From contig OX359189.1 of NCBI GenBank assembly GCA_947172415.1, forward strand, positions 2,688,501-2,752,500: a stretch of 64,000 nt of DNA, written 5' to 3'. Source of the DNA: Chondrosia reniformis (lineage: Eukaryota > Porifera > Demospongiae > Chondrillida > Chondrillidae). Positions 1 through 10,000 of this stretch are shown in pieces. The notes beneath the pieces were generated by a model. It ran no database searches. It was not told the origin of the DNA and worked only from the letters and a program-made list of their open reading frames with translations. The position numbers and the translations under genes were made by a program. Numbering within the stretch: the first letter of the stretch is position 1; each line of letters begins with the position of its first letter.

Positions 1-126
1 ATTATTCGCAGTAAGAAAGTTTCCAAATCCACTCTTTCCTGCTCCTGTCATGCCCATTAATAGCAGAGTGTTTTCGTCAGAAACCTTCTCTTGCGCATCT
101 GACGCCTTTCTTACTGGCTTTGACAT
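1..126 (-). CDS. AIG1/GIMAP-type GTPase, 5' end only (runs off the left edge)
   Basis: The reverse strand reads from an ATG at 124-126 through 42 codons to the window edge. It contains the P-loop GMTGAGKS followed by GFGNF, the G1 signature of the AIG1/GIMAP family of septin-related GTPases. Family members act on intracellular membranes and have been linked to lymphocyte survival in vertebrates and to defence in plants. The short N-terminus MSKPVRKASDAQ has no membrane segment. The G1 wording (MGMTGAGKSGFGN) matches the GTPase at 3647-5483 more closely than the anchored copies, so the two are probably sister paralogues. Only the first part of the G domain is visible; G3, G4 and the tail lie outside the window. 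Confidence 0.88.
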   Translation of the reverse strand, partial: MSKPVRKASDAQEKVSDENTLLLMGMTGAGKSGFGNFLTANN

Positions 127-325
127 ACTTCAAAACTTAACTGCATGAAGCTCGCGCAAAATGTACCTATACACTGCGAATCTGGAATTTATATAATCCT
201 AGCCTGCACAAAAATTTGAAAAGAATCGTATATATATTGAATCGTATTGGAATGACGATATGTTATGCGTCGATACGTCGATATTAGACTAAACGATACT
301 ACTATTTCATATAAACTGAATGGCG

Positions 326-366
326 TGGGAACATATATAAATTGACCGTGATATGCATATAAAACG
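326..366 (+). promoter_or_regulatory. TATA-containing promoter of the anchored GTPase gene at 405
   Basis: TGGGAACATATATAAATT lies at 326-343 and a second TATA-like box (GCATATAAAACG) at 355-366, about 45 nt before the ATG. A near copy of the first motif precedes the paralogue at 5717. That these drive transcription is inferred. Confidence 0.4.
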
Positions 367-404
367 TGAATCTCGCGGACGCTGATTAAAGATATACTTC
401 AACA

Positions 405-1247
405 ATGTTATGCAATTGTATATGTTTTCAGTGGTTATGGCGCTTTTTGCGTTTTATCCTGGGCAGTATATGTTTCTTATCAGGACTTCGACGAAAAATA
501 TTGCTGATTGGCCCGCCAGGATCAGGAAAGAGCAGACTCGGTAACTTCATTTTACAAGATCTGAAAAATGATACATTTAAAGTCTGTATTGGAGCATTGG
601 AAGGAACTACTGCAGCGAAAGAAGCTTGTCGGATCATTCATTGCTGTTGTTGTTGCTGTTGTTCAAAAAGACTACTACATCTTCCTGCACGAATCCGCAA
701 TCTTTTGTGTCGAGAGCTCGTTATCATCGATACTCCTCCAATCAAAGCAATTGACGAGGATCGAGCGCAGTTTCGAGAAATCTATAGACATGACAATGTT
801 GCAGACTTAATTTTTATCGTAATTGATGCATCAAAACGTTTCACAGATGAGGAGCAAAAATCACTTGAACAACTGGCAGAAGTTTATAATGCAGGATTTT
901 GGGAGCGTACACGGCTTGTGATTACGCATTCTAAAATACTTGGTGAAACGAAGCAAATTCAGCAGCAAATGTTTCATGAAACATTATCTCATCCCAACTG
1001 CCCCACTGGCTTGAAATGGCTTACAGAAAAGGTTGAATCACGATATATCTTTATCGATACAGTCGAAATGCATCAGCCCGAAGTGTTCGATTCACTGATG
1101 GATGAAATTGAAGCATCTCGGCCAGGATATTTCTGCCTAAGATTTCGAATAAGAATGAATCACCTTTGTCAAGCGGTTATGGGGAGATCCTTGGCTCAGC
1201 GTCCTACGCAAGATGAAACAAAAGAAAATATCGGTCATGAAATTTAA
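405..1247 (+). CDS. Membrane-anchored AIG1/GIMAP-type GTPase with Cys-rich insertion
   Basis: A 280-residue single-exon frame starts at an ATG and ends at TAA. Residues 8-27 are hydrophobic and followed by GLRRK, which fits an N-terminal signal anchor or membrane hairpin. The AIG1 G domain follows: P-loop GPPGSGKS (36-43), G3 DTPP (109-112), the family block VIDASKRFTDEE (139-150) and THSK (174-177) near the G4 position. Between G1 and G3 there is a run of seven cysteines (80-86), in an insertion about 25 residues longer than in the neighbour at 3647-5483. The C-terminus RFRIRMNHLCQAV is basic and amphipathic. The closest relative in the window is the gene at 5717, sharing the anchor, G domain and FRxRxxHxC tail. 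GTP binding is expected from the family; function is unknown. Confidence 0.9.
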   Translation: MLCNCICFQWLWRFLRFILGSICFLSGLRRKILLIGPPGSGKSRLGNFILQDLKNDTFKVCIGALEGTTAAKEACRIIHCCCCCCCSKRLLHLPARIRNLLCRELVIIDTPPIKAIDEDRAQFREIYRHDNVADLIFIVIDASKRFTDEEQKSLEQLAEVYNAGFWERTRLVITHSKILGETKQIQQQMFHETLSHPNCPTGLKWLTEKVESRYIFIDTVEMHQPEVFDSLMDEIEASRPGYFCLRFRIRMNHLCQAVMGRSLAQRPTQDETKENIGHEI

Positions 1248-1701
1248 ATCTAAGATCTACATGCACAAGTTTAGCTAACATTGACACGTATAAATATAGA
1301 TTTACAATACATGCATTTTTGATTTATGAGTATTAATAATAATAATAATAATAATTGTTTATTAAAGTGACACATGCTATACACTAAAAAAGGATGCACT
1401 AGGCCAAGCCGGGCCCATGACTCATTGAGTCACTATAACAAAATTAATGTATAGTCAGGTAAAGTAAAATATGTCTGGTCTGGGTCACTGATTCATCTGT
1501 CTGGTCTGGAGTCAATGATTATATATAATATATACAACAAATTTGAAAATGATGCGTGGAAAGTAAGGTTACTCATCCGCAAGCTGATATCATATGATCG
1601 CGTTTCTACGCCATTTTATTATCGATCCCACCATCATGCAAATGTATACAAAACAGCCTATATAAACTGCTCTATAAGCGTGCAAGTTGTTTCAGCTTGA
1701 C
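1248..1701. other. Intergenic spacer between two GTPase genes
   Basis: It holds a short (AAT)n run near 1335-1355 and low-complexity sequence. A TATA-like box (TATATAAA) at 1659-1666 lies 43 nt before the ATG of the next gene and is its likely promoter. No coding frame is convincing. Confidence 0.5.
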
Positions 1702-3123
1702 ATGGCTCAACGGATCGAAAGTACGATCAATTTTGGTAACGACATTAAATTGCTAATTATTGGACCGGAGGGACAAGGAAAGAGCAGTGTGGGTAACTTT
1801 ATTTTGTCCTTAAGCACTAAACCTTTTCCAGAAGCAAGTGGCTTGCTACAAGGGACTACTAGCGCCCAAATGAGCAACGGTACCATTAACGGTATGAATA
1901 TAGCTGTAGTGGACACGCCAAAATTTGATTGGCGATCGCGAAGCTATACTGGTGGACGCCAGTCTTGTGTTATTCCCGATGGCCTGGAAAAGTCTAAATT
2001 GCGATCGGATTTCGGTAGTCCTGCTGGTTTTGATGCCGTACTCTACGTAATATCGGCAGATTGTTTTTATTCAAAAGAGAGCCGTCGTATTCTTGAGTCC
2101 GCTTCTGATGAAATGAATCTATGGCCCTACTTAATTGTGATTATCACTAAGGGCAAGAGCCTAGCAGACAACAGCAGACAACAAAAGCAAATATTTGAAG
2201 CGGCTTACACAAATGATAACAACTCTGATCTACACTGGTTGATTAACAAATCGAAGAAGCGTTATATCATTTTGGAATGCAAAGACTACGAAAAATCACA
2301 CAGGGAAACACAAAAAAGGAATCTGTTGGAATTTATTCGTAACATACAAGACAGCAATTATAAAATGCGCTATACGGGAGATCGTTTGAAATTTTGTAGT
2401 ATTTCCTTGCTCATTATTGGGGTACCAGGAGGTGGGAAAAGTGCCTTTGGAAACTTTCTCTTAGGAAGTAATGCGTTCAACTGTTCCACGGGAGTCTTGT
2501 CAAAGATTAGTAGTCCCCAGCAGCATTCAACATTCAGAAACGGAGTAAAGCTATCGGTAACAGAAACACAAGGTTTTGGAAGCGGCCCCGATTGGTACTC
2601 AGAAACGGTATTGAAAAATGCATTGCTTCTGACAAATGGTCCATTAGAGGGCGTGGATGCAATAACTTTTGTTTTATCTGCAAACATGCGATTCACTCAA
2701 GATCAGCAAGATACCTTGGAATTGCTACATCAGAAGGAAAAATTCTGGAACAGAGTAATTGTTGTCATAACACATGCCAAGGAAATGGGTGAAAGTGTAT
2801 TGTCTCAAGAGCAAGCAGTTAAAGAGTTAATGGAGTCTCCAGAATCACCTCAAAGTCTAAAATGGTTACTAAGCAAGGTGTCTAGACGTTTCTTGACCGT
2901 TGAGCTGAGCACACATGATAACTTGTGTGAAGAATATGAAAATGAAAGATTTCAAAAATTTATGCTTGTCTTAGAACAAGTGTTTAAGAAAGAGAAGGGA
3001 CAATTTACCTACCGTCATTTTCAGGGCGATAAGCAGCAGTCTTTTTGCATGGTACCAGACAGTATCCGATCAGGTTGGGTTGATCATGTGCTTGGGAAAT
3101 TTAGTAAAAGGAGTAATTATTAA
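1702..3123 (+). CDS. Tandem-domain AIG1/GIMAP-type GTPase (two G domains)
   Basis: Single exon. I take the ATG at 1702 (MAQRIES), giving 473 aa; the frame is open five codons further upstream, but only from a TTG. There are two complete AIG1-type G domains in tandem. Counting from the TTG, the first has P-loop GPEGQGKS (26-33), G3 DTPK (76-79) and ITKGK near G4. The second has P-loop GVPGGGKS (245-252), but its G3 reads ETQG (293-296) instead of DTxG, and ITHAK lies near G4. The second domain has therefore lost the usual Mg-coordinating aspartate of G3, so hydrolysis there may be weak or absent. There is no membrane segment. Fused GIMAP domains are known (for example vertebrate GIMAP8). A function in self-assembly is inferred only. 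Confidence 0.9.
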   Translation: MAQRIESTINFGNDIKLLIIGPEGQGKSSVGNFILSLSTKPFPEASGLLQGTTSAQMSNGTINGMNIAVVDTPKFDWRSRSYTGGRQSCVIPDGLEKSKLRSDFGSPAGFDAVLYVISADCFYSKESRRILESASDEMNLWPYLIVIITKGKSLADNSRQQKQIFEAAYTNDNNSDLHWLINKSKKRYIILECKDYEKSHRETQKRNLLEFIRNIQDSNYKMRYTGDRLKFCSISLLIIGVPGGGKSAFGNFLLGSNAFNCSTGVLSKISSPQQHSTFRNGVKLSVTETQGFGSGPDWYSETVLKNALLLTNGPLEGVDAITFVLSANMRFTQDQQDTLELLHQKEKFWNRVIVVITHAKEMGESVLSQEQAVKELMESPESPQSLKWLLSKVSRRFLTVELSTHDNLCEEYENERFQKFMLVLEQVFKKEKGQFTYRHFQGDKQQSFCMVPDSIRSGWVDHVLGKFSKRSNY

Positions 3124-3646
3124 CACATAAATTGACTTATCAGAACTTATAATTACATAAACTAGTGAATATTATATATAATTATGATTATTATATTATA
3201 TTATGTATTAGTTATTATAACACCCCAAGAGGGTGTTTTGCAATTGAGTGATTTATTTGCTGATCAATAGCAAAGGAAGGGAAAGGTGTGAAGATTGATG
3301 TTTCTACTAGCGTTGCTAAGTTATGTTTAAATGAGCTGGAGTGACTAAGGGTTGTATGTGCATGCTTATGAAACTCCAAAACGGTATAATTGCTCTCCAA
3401 TAAGATATAATTGCCCTCCAATTATAAGATATAAAGTGTCATGCACCTCTCGCAACAACTGTATAGCAATATAATATTCGCTCAATAAACATAGCAACCA
3501 CCTATAACAACAGCAAATAATGCATATACACTATTGCCTTATTAACTTTTCATGCAGCATTAATATAGCATTGTGCAATAATTAATAATCCATTCTAAGC
3601 TTTAAATTCAGAGCAAAAGTGACCATGCATACAAGCAAGTCTGTAG
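3124..3646. other. Intergenic spacer between convergent GTPase genes
   Basis: This is the 3' flank of both genes. AATAAA at about 3483 (+) and TTTATT at about 3250 (AATAAA on -) could be poly(A) signals. I see no further gene. Confidence 0.4.
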
Positions 3647-5483
3647 TTAAAGTATGTTGCAATGCTTTTTCTTTTCTGAGCCTCCTTTCTGGACAAAAAA
3701 AGATAAAATCATGCAATAATCATCATCTCCCATATAGATACCGCATCAGCTTATATTATGTTATATAGGGTTTATATACAATTTCTATTATACATAAAAT
3801 CTATACCGCATGTTAATTCTATAGTAATGAAATTTACGTTATACGGACATGATGCATGCAGACTATATATATATATAACAGACTTACAGAGAGTTTTCTA
3901 CTTTCTTCATTGAGGAGCGCTTTAGCTTCCTCCATTTTTGATATTTCTTCCGAATCAGAAGTAACTGTTGCCACAGCATCTTTGGCTTGGGGAGTCGGCT
4001 CAGTTTTATGTTTCTCTGTTGCCACAGCATCTTTGGCTTGGGGAGTCGGCTCAGTTTTAGGTTTCTCTGTTGCCACAGCATCTTTGGCTTGGGGAGTCGG
4101 CTCAGTTTTATGTTTCTCTGTTGCCACAGCATCTTTGGCTTGGGGAGTCGGCTCAGTTTTAGGTTTCTCTGTTGCCACAGCATCTTTGGCTTGGGGAGTC
4201 GGCTCAGTTTTATGTTTCTCTGTTGCCACAGCATCTTTGGCTTGGGGAGTCGGCTCAGTTTTAGGTTTCTCTGTTGCCACAGCATCTTTGGCTTGGGGAG
4301 TCGGCTCAGTTTTAGGTTTCTCTGTTGCCACAGCATCTTTGGCTCGGGGAGTCGGCTCAGTTTTACGTTTCTCTGTTGCCACAGCATCTTTGGTATGGGG
4401 AGACGGCTCAGTTCTACGTTTCTCTATAGGTGGCTTAGGTACATTTTGGGCCAACTTTTTTTGGTAATCATGTTGGCTCGCCATTTTTGATATTTCTTCC
4501 AAATTAGAAGTAATTGTTGCCACAGTATCTTTGGTTTGGGGAGTCGGCTCAGTTTTGTATTTCTCTATAGCTATAGGTGGCTTAGGTACATTTTGGGCCA
4601 ACGTTTTTTCACCAGCTGCAGATGCAGTCTCCTTTATGTTCTTGCCAGTTCGTGTCACAGGGGGTGAGTTTTTATACTCTTGCTCTGGCATGCTTTCTGT
4701 TGTAGCTGTTTGCATTCTATTCGACAACTCTTGGCTACTGATCTGGGATTTTTTTTCTTTGTCTTCGCTATCTTGAGTTTTAGCTGACTTGCAATTGGAG
4801 CCTTTATTAAAAATTGCAATAACGTCTTGGAACAGGGCATTAGTATATTTCTCTCCTTTCGTATTCTTACATACTTCTAGTATACGGGTAAATACCAGGT
4901 TGATTCTTTCTGTCAAATATTCCTTAGGCCTTTCCTTTGCTTCGAACATAACGTAGCGGTCTTGTGTATTCTTAACTAGCTCTTTAAATCCACTAGGACA
5001 CTTTTCGTGCTTCAATACACCAGAAAGATATGTTTCTTGTTCTGCGGTAGTTTTTCCCACTAATCCAGCATGCGTGAAAATTACGATCACATGTGGCCAC
5101 AGATTTCCTGCATCGGAAAGATATTGCAGTATTTCTGCTTCTCCCTTTGTAAATCGTTTGGAAATGTCCATTACGTAGCAAATGGCGTCGGCTCCTCCGT
5201 TGGTCAGTTTTATACCTTCCACGATATGTTGAAGGGTTCGATCCATGTTCTGTCCTTCCCAGGCATCATTCATTCCAGGAGTGTCAACCACACTGAGATG
5301 CGTACCGTTCCAGTTAGTTTCACCTGATTTTGGACCGTGCGTAATTGAGAGCAGTCCACCCTGTGTTTTGAAACAATCCTTTCCCTGCAACAAAGAATTT
5401 CCAAATCCACTCTTTCCGGCACCTGTCATTCCCATCAGTACTACAACGGCTTTAGCGGGTTTGGATGGGGAATTGTTAGCCAT
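3647..5483 (-). CDS. AIG1/GIMAP-type GTPase with 17-residue repeat tail and predicted C-terminal CaaX box
   Basis: Exon 1 is 3888-5483 (532 codons). The start is the ATG at 5481-5483 (MANNSPSK); a longer frame begins only at a TTG. The G domain has P-loop GMTGAGKS (18-25), DTPG (67-70), MDISKRFTKGEAE and FTHAG. A charged, disordered region follows, then about nine copies of a 17-residue unit of the form EKxKTEPTPQAKDAVAT. Exon 1 ends at a phase-0 donor (TCT|GTAAGT). The intron 3689-3887 ends in TTTTTTTGTCCAG. Exon 2 (3647-3688) adds KGGSEKKKHCNIL and a TAA stop, for 545 aa in total. The tail CNIL after a lysine cluster is a CaaX box; a final Leu usually directs geranylgeranylation. Reading through the intron would instead give a short hydrophobic tail. 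Exon 1 is certain; exon 2 rests on splice signals, phase and the motif. Confidence 0.87.
3968..4430. repeat. 51-bp coding tandem repeat (17-residue unit), about nine copies
   Basis: Lies inside the GTPase gene at 3647-5483. The unit is 51 bp and keeps the frame. Neighbouring central copies alternate EKP and EKH at the third residue, implying duplication in 102-bp pairs. A diverged copy lies upstream near 4520-4560, and the flanking blocks LEEISKM and SEEISKM are also duplicated. Confidence 0.95.
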
Positions 5484-5624
5484 AGCAAATTTTAACTCTG
5501 TCAATCTATATTATTTTTAAGATTCTTAGCCTCTGTCTAATGATGGATATTATGGCAACAATCGAAGCTATTTTATACCTGTAAGTCGCTAAATATTTCC
5601 GCGTCCAAATAATGCTGATGGGCC

Positions 5625-5691
5625 TGGGAAACATATGTCTATATAAATGTGAGCTGATTTCCGGTGTGTCGCGATCGGTGTATATATAAAT
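5625..5691 (+). promoter_or_regulatory. TATA-containing promoter of the anchored GTPase gene at 5717
   Basis: TGGGAAACATATGTCTATAT begins at 5625 and is followed by AAAT; a second TATA run (GTATATATAAATC) lies about 35 nt before the ATG. The order and spacing copy those upstream of 405. Confidence 0.4.
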
Positions 5692-5716
5692 CTTTTAATA
5701 ATCCTCTCCAGTTAGT

Positions 5717-6583
5717 ATGGAACGTTTGTCCAAAAATTGCTCTTTGCAGTTCACACTATACGCAGTCGGATTCCTGTTACTAACCTGTACTATTAGAATG
5801 GCAGGATGTATTCTAGGCATTCTAAGGTGGCTCCTCAGCTACTTGCTCTTCAGTCTAGGACTGCGACGTAAAATCCTAATTTTAGGACCAGCAGGTGCAG
5901 GAAAAAGTAAACTTGGTAACTTTATCCTAAAGGGAAACCACTTCAAGACATCAGTCGGAGCCATTGAAGCAACCAGAGACTTTGCAGTAAAGCGTAGACT
6001 CACCTGTTCTTGTTCGTCTGGAGAAATCTGTTGCCTTTTCAACAATTGTTATTGTGAGATCTATGTTACCGATTCTCCCGCTCTAAAGAATAATATGGAT
6101 TATATTCGTCGCGTTTTTGAAGAAGATAACGTAGCAGATGCCATATTGTTGGTGATTGACGCCTCTAAACGATTTACAGCGGAAGAACAGCAAGACATTC
6201 AGGCACTATCGCAAATTTATCAGGGAGGGGGCTTTTGGGAACGAGTTATACTAGTCATAAGCCACGCAGATGTGCTCGGAAATACCTTATTCAAACAGCG
6301 TGAAGCATTTGACCAAGTTGTACGAGATCGAAACTGCCCAGAAAGCCTGAAATGGTTGGTGCAACAGGTAAACTGGCGATTCTATTTTATAGACATTGAC
6401 AACCTAGTTCAGCCGGAAAGAGATTTAGAGCTTAATCGTATGATGGCCAGAGTGCGTTCAGGGAATGCTTGGCTAAGATTTCGCCTAAGAATAGCGCATA
6501 TATGTCGATGTACTCGCGACGGTCTCGGAGGAAGGCCTTTATACAATGGCAACAATTCAAGAGATTACAACAGTTTCTCCTGA
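5717..6583 (+). CDS. Membrane-anchored AIG1/GIMAP-type GTPase, paralogue of the gene at 405
   Basis: A single-exon frame of 288 residues from an ATG. Residues 11-26 and 30-48 are hydrophobic, giving one or two N-terminal membrane segments ending in GLRRK, the same junction as in the paralogue at 405. The G domain has P-loop GPAGAGKS (57-64), G3 as DSPA (119-122) rather than DTPG, VIDASKRFTAEE and ISHAD. The stretch 96-113 between G1 and G3 is Cys-rich (CSCSSGEICC, then CYC), where the paralogue has a seven-Cys run. It ends with a basic RFRLRIAHICRC segment. Expected to sit on a membrane with the G domain in the cytosol; the organelle cannot be told from sequence. Confidence 0.9.
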   Translation: MERLSKNCSLQFTLYAVGFLLLTCTIRMAGCILGILRWLLSYLLFSLGLRRKILILGPAGAGKSKLGNFILKGNHFKTSVGAIEATRDFAVKRRLTCSCSSGEICCLFNNCYCEIYVTDSPALKNNMDYIRRVFEEDNVADAILLVIDASKRFTAEEQQDIQALSQIYQGGGFWERVILVISHADVLGNTLFKQREAFDQVVRDRNCPESLKWLVQQVNWRFYFIDIDNLVQPERDLELNRMMARVRSGNAWLRFRLRIAHICRCTRDGLGGRPLYNGNNSRDYNSFS

Positions 6584-7032
6584 TTAGTGCATGACATGTT
6601 ATTTAGCTTTGACTGTGTAACCATTTGAATAGTAGTCTATGTATATTATACTGGTGCTCTATACATTTATATACAGATATGTAGCTGCAGCAATACAATT
6701 ATAATTAATAGTTTCCAATACTCTGTATCCGTGCACTCCGGATACATATAAAAGCCTTCGTGACTGTCTAGAAGAAAATCGTAGCTAATGCATTTAATCA
6801 GAAAAAGTAATTAAAAATCTGTGCGACCGACCTACTTGACGAAAGTTAGCTAGCTGCAGGAACAAGGCCAATAGTCCACCACGAACATTATAGATTGCGC
6901 AAATTCCTACTTTGCGCGACTGTATCATAGATTCTCGATGACGGTTATGCAATACACTGACGCAAGATAAACGTTTCAAAAATGGCCACTGTACATTGAA
7001 AATTAGCTCTTCCCGAATAATTGTTTAAAATT
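6584..7032. other. Intergenic spacer, GTPase cluster to RBM42
   Basis: No convincing coding frame. AAAATGGCCAC near 6979-6989 resembles a YY1-type initiator element and lies about 50 bp before the RBM42 ATG; function is inferred. Confidence 0.35.
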
Positions 7033-10000
7033 ATGGATCAAAGCAAAAAAGATGCTCTTGCTGAAGAAATGTCAAGGTAATCTATTAAGTTCCGTATTTT
7101 GCGTTGAATCTTGTTTAAATGTTCTGCATATACGACAATCTTCGTGTCGTGTTAAGGTTTGAACAGGAGATTCTGGGTGGTCAAAACAGTAGTCATGGGT
7201 TAGGAGGATCAGCAAGTAAGCAGTACCTGACAAAGCCGCTCCAGAAACAGGTATGTACTCGAAGTGAAGAGGATATATGGATATGATATACGTACCTACT
7301 TGACAGGCGTAAAGACAATTATATGTCAGTGGAAACTTGTAGACTTATTCTGACAGACTGTATATGTATTAATAGCCTGTATGGCAGTCTGGTAAGAACA
7401 AGTTATATTGACACACAATGTAATTTGATTTATACATATAAGTTATCCAATAACCTCTACATTTTTGTAAAAAGAAATGTATTGTAGAATGTGTTAGTGG
7501 AGGGACCAGTAGGACTTGTTAGTGGAGGGACCAGTAGGATGTGTTAGTGGAGGGACTAGTAGGATGTGTTAGTGGAGGGAGCAGTAGGATGTGTTAGTGG
7601 AGGGACTAGTAGGATGTGTTAGTGGAGGGATCAGTAGGATGTGTTAGTGGAGGGAGCAGTAGGATGTGTTAGTGGAGGGAGCAGTAGGATGTGTTAGTGG
7701 AGGGACCAGTAGGACGTGTTAGTGGAGGGACCAGTAGGACGTGTTAGTGGAGGGACCAGTAGGACGTGTTAGTGGAGGGACTAGTAGGACGTGTTAGTGG
7801 AGGGACCAGTAGGACGTGTTAGTGGAGGGACCAGTAGGACGTGTTAGTGGAGGGACTAGTAGGACGTGTTAGTGGAGGGAGCAGTAGGATGTGTTAGTGG
7901 AGGGAGCAGTAGGACGTGTTAGTGGAGGGAGCAGTAGGACGTGTTAGTGGAGGGACTAGTAGGATGTGTTAGTGGAGGGACCAGTAGGACGTGTTAGTGG
8001 AGGGACCAGTAGGATGTGTTAGTAGAGGGACCAGTAGGACGTGTTAGTGGAGGGACCAGTAGGACTTGTTAGTGGAGGGACCAGTAGGACGTGTTAGTGG
8101 AGGGACCAGTAGGACTTGTTAGTGGAGGGACTAGTAGGATGTGTTAGTGGAGGGAGCAGTAGGATGTGTTAGTGGAGGTACCAGTGGGATGTGTTAGTGG
8201 AGGGACCAGTAGGATGTGTTAGTGGAGGGAGCAGTAGGATGTGTTAGTGGAGGGACCAGTAGGACTTATTAGTGGAGGGAGCAGTAGGACTTGTTAGTGG
8301 AGGGACTAGTAGGATGTGTTAGTGGAGGGACCAGTAGGATGTGTTAGTGGAGGGACCAGTAGGACTTGTTAGTGGAGGGAGCAGTAGGACTTGTTAGTGG
8401 AGGGACCAGTAGGACTTGTTAGTGGAGGGAGCAGTAGGACTTATTAGTGGAGGGACCAGTAGGACTTGTTAGTGGAGGGACCAGTAGGACTTGTTAGTGG
8501 AGGGACCAGTAGGACTTGTTAGTGGAGGGAGCAGTAGGACTTGTTAGTGGAGGGACTAGTAGGATGTGTTAGTGGAGGGACTAGTAGGATGTGTTAGTGG
8601 AGGGACCAGTAGGACTTGTTAGTGGAGGGAGCAGTAGGACTTGTTAGTGGAGGGACTAGTAGGATGTGTTAGTGGAGGGACCAGTAGGATGTGTTAGTGG
8701 AGGGACCAGTAGGATGTGTTAGTGGAGGAACCAGTAGGACTTGTTAGTGGAGGGACCAGTAGGACGTGTTAGTGGAGGGACTAGTAGGATGTGTTAGTGG
8801 AGGGACCAGTAGGACTTGTTAGTGGAGGGAGCAGTAGGACTTGTTAGTGGAGGGACTAGTAGGATGTGTTAGTGGAGGGACCAGTAGGATGTGTTAGTGG
8901 AGGGACCAGTAGGACGTGTTAGTGGAGGGACTAGTAGGATGTGTTAGTGGAGGGACCAGTAGGACTTGTTAGTGGAGGGAGCAGTAGGACTTGTTAGTGG
9001 AGGGACTAGTAGGATGTGTTAGTGGAGGGACCAGTAGGATGTGTTAGTGGAGGAACCAGTAGGACTTGTTAGTGGAGGGAGCAGTAGGACTTGTTAGTGG
9101 AGGGACTAGTAGGATGTGTTAGTGGAGGGACCAGTAGGATGTGTTAGTGGAGGGACCAGTAGGATGTGTTAGTGGAGGGAGCAGTAGGATGTGTTAGTGG
9201 AGGGACCAGTAGGATGTGTTAGTGGAGGGAGCAGTAGGATGTGTTAGTGGAGGGAGCAGTAGGATGTGTTAGTGGAGGGAGCAGTAGGATGTGTTAGTGG
9301 AGGGAGCAGTAGGATGTGTTAGTGGAGGGAGCAGTAGGATGTGTTAGTGGAGGGACCAGTAGGACGTGTTAGTGGAGGGACCAGTGGAGGGACCAGTAGG
9401 ACGTGTTAGTGGAGGGACCAGTGGAGGGACCAGTAGGACGTGTTAGTGGAGGGACCAGTAGGACGTGTTAGTGGAGGGACCAGTAGGACGTGTTAGTGGA
9501 GGGACCAGTAGGATGTGTTAGTGGAGGGAGCAGTAGGATGTGTTAGTGGAGGGAGTAGTAGGATGTGTTAGTGGAGGGACCAGTAGGACGTGTTAGTGGA
9601 GGGACCAGTGGAGGGACCAGTAGGACGTGTTAGTGGAGGGACCAGTAGGACGTGTTAGTGGAGGGACCAGTAGGACGTGTTAGTGGAGGGACCAGTAGGA
9701 CTTGTTAGTGCAGGGACCAGTAGGACTTGTTAGTGCAGGGACCAGTAGGACGTGTTAGTGGAGGGACCAGTAGGACGTGTTAGTGGAGGGACCAGTAGGA
9801 CTTGTTAGTGCAGGGACCAGTAGGACGTGTTAGTGGAGGGACCAGTAGGACGTGTTAGTGGAGGGACCAGTGGGACGTGTTAGTGGAGGGACCAGTAGGA
9901 CGTGTTAGTGGAGGGACCAGTGGGACGTGTTAGTGGAGGAACCAGTAGGACTTGTTAGTGGAGGGAGCAGTAGGATGTGTTAGTGGAGGGACCAGTAGGA

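Noticed and set aside
1687..1701. Upstream start for the tandem GTPase
   Set aside because: The codon at 1687 is TTG; the first ATG is at 1702.
3856..4490. Plus-strand frames across the 51-bp repeat
   Set aside because: Antisense shadows of the GTPase repeat tail; the minus frame has the G domain and splice-consistent end.
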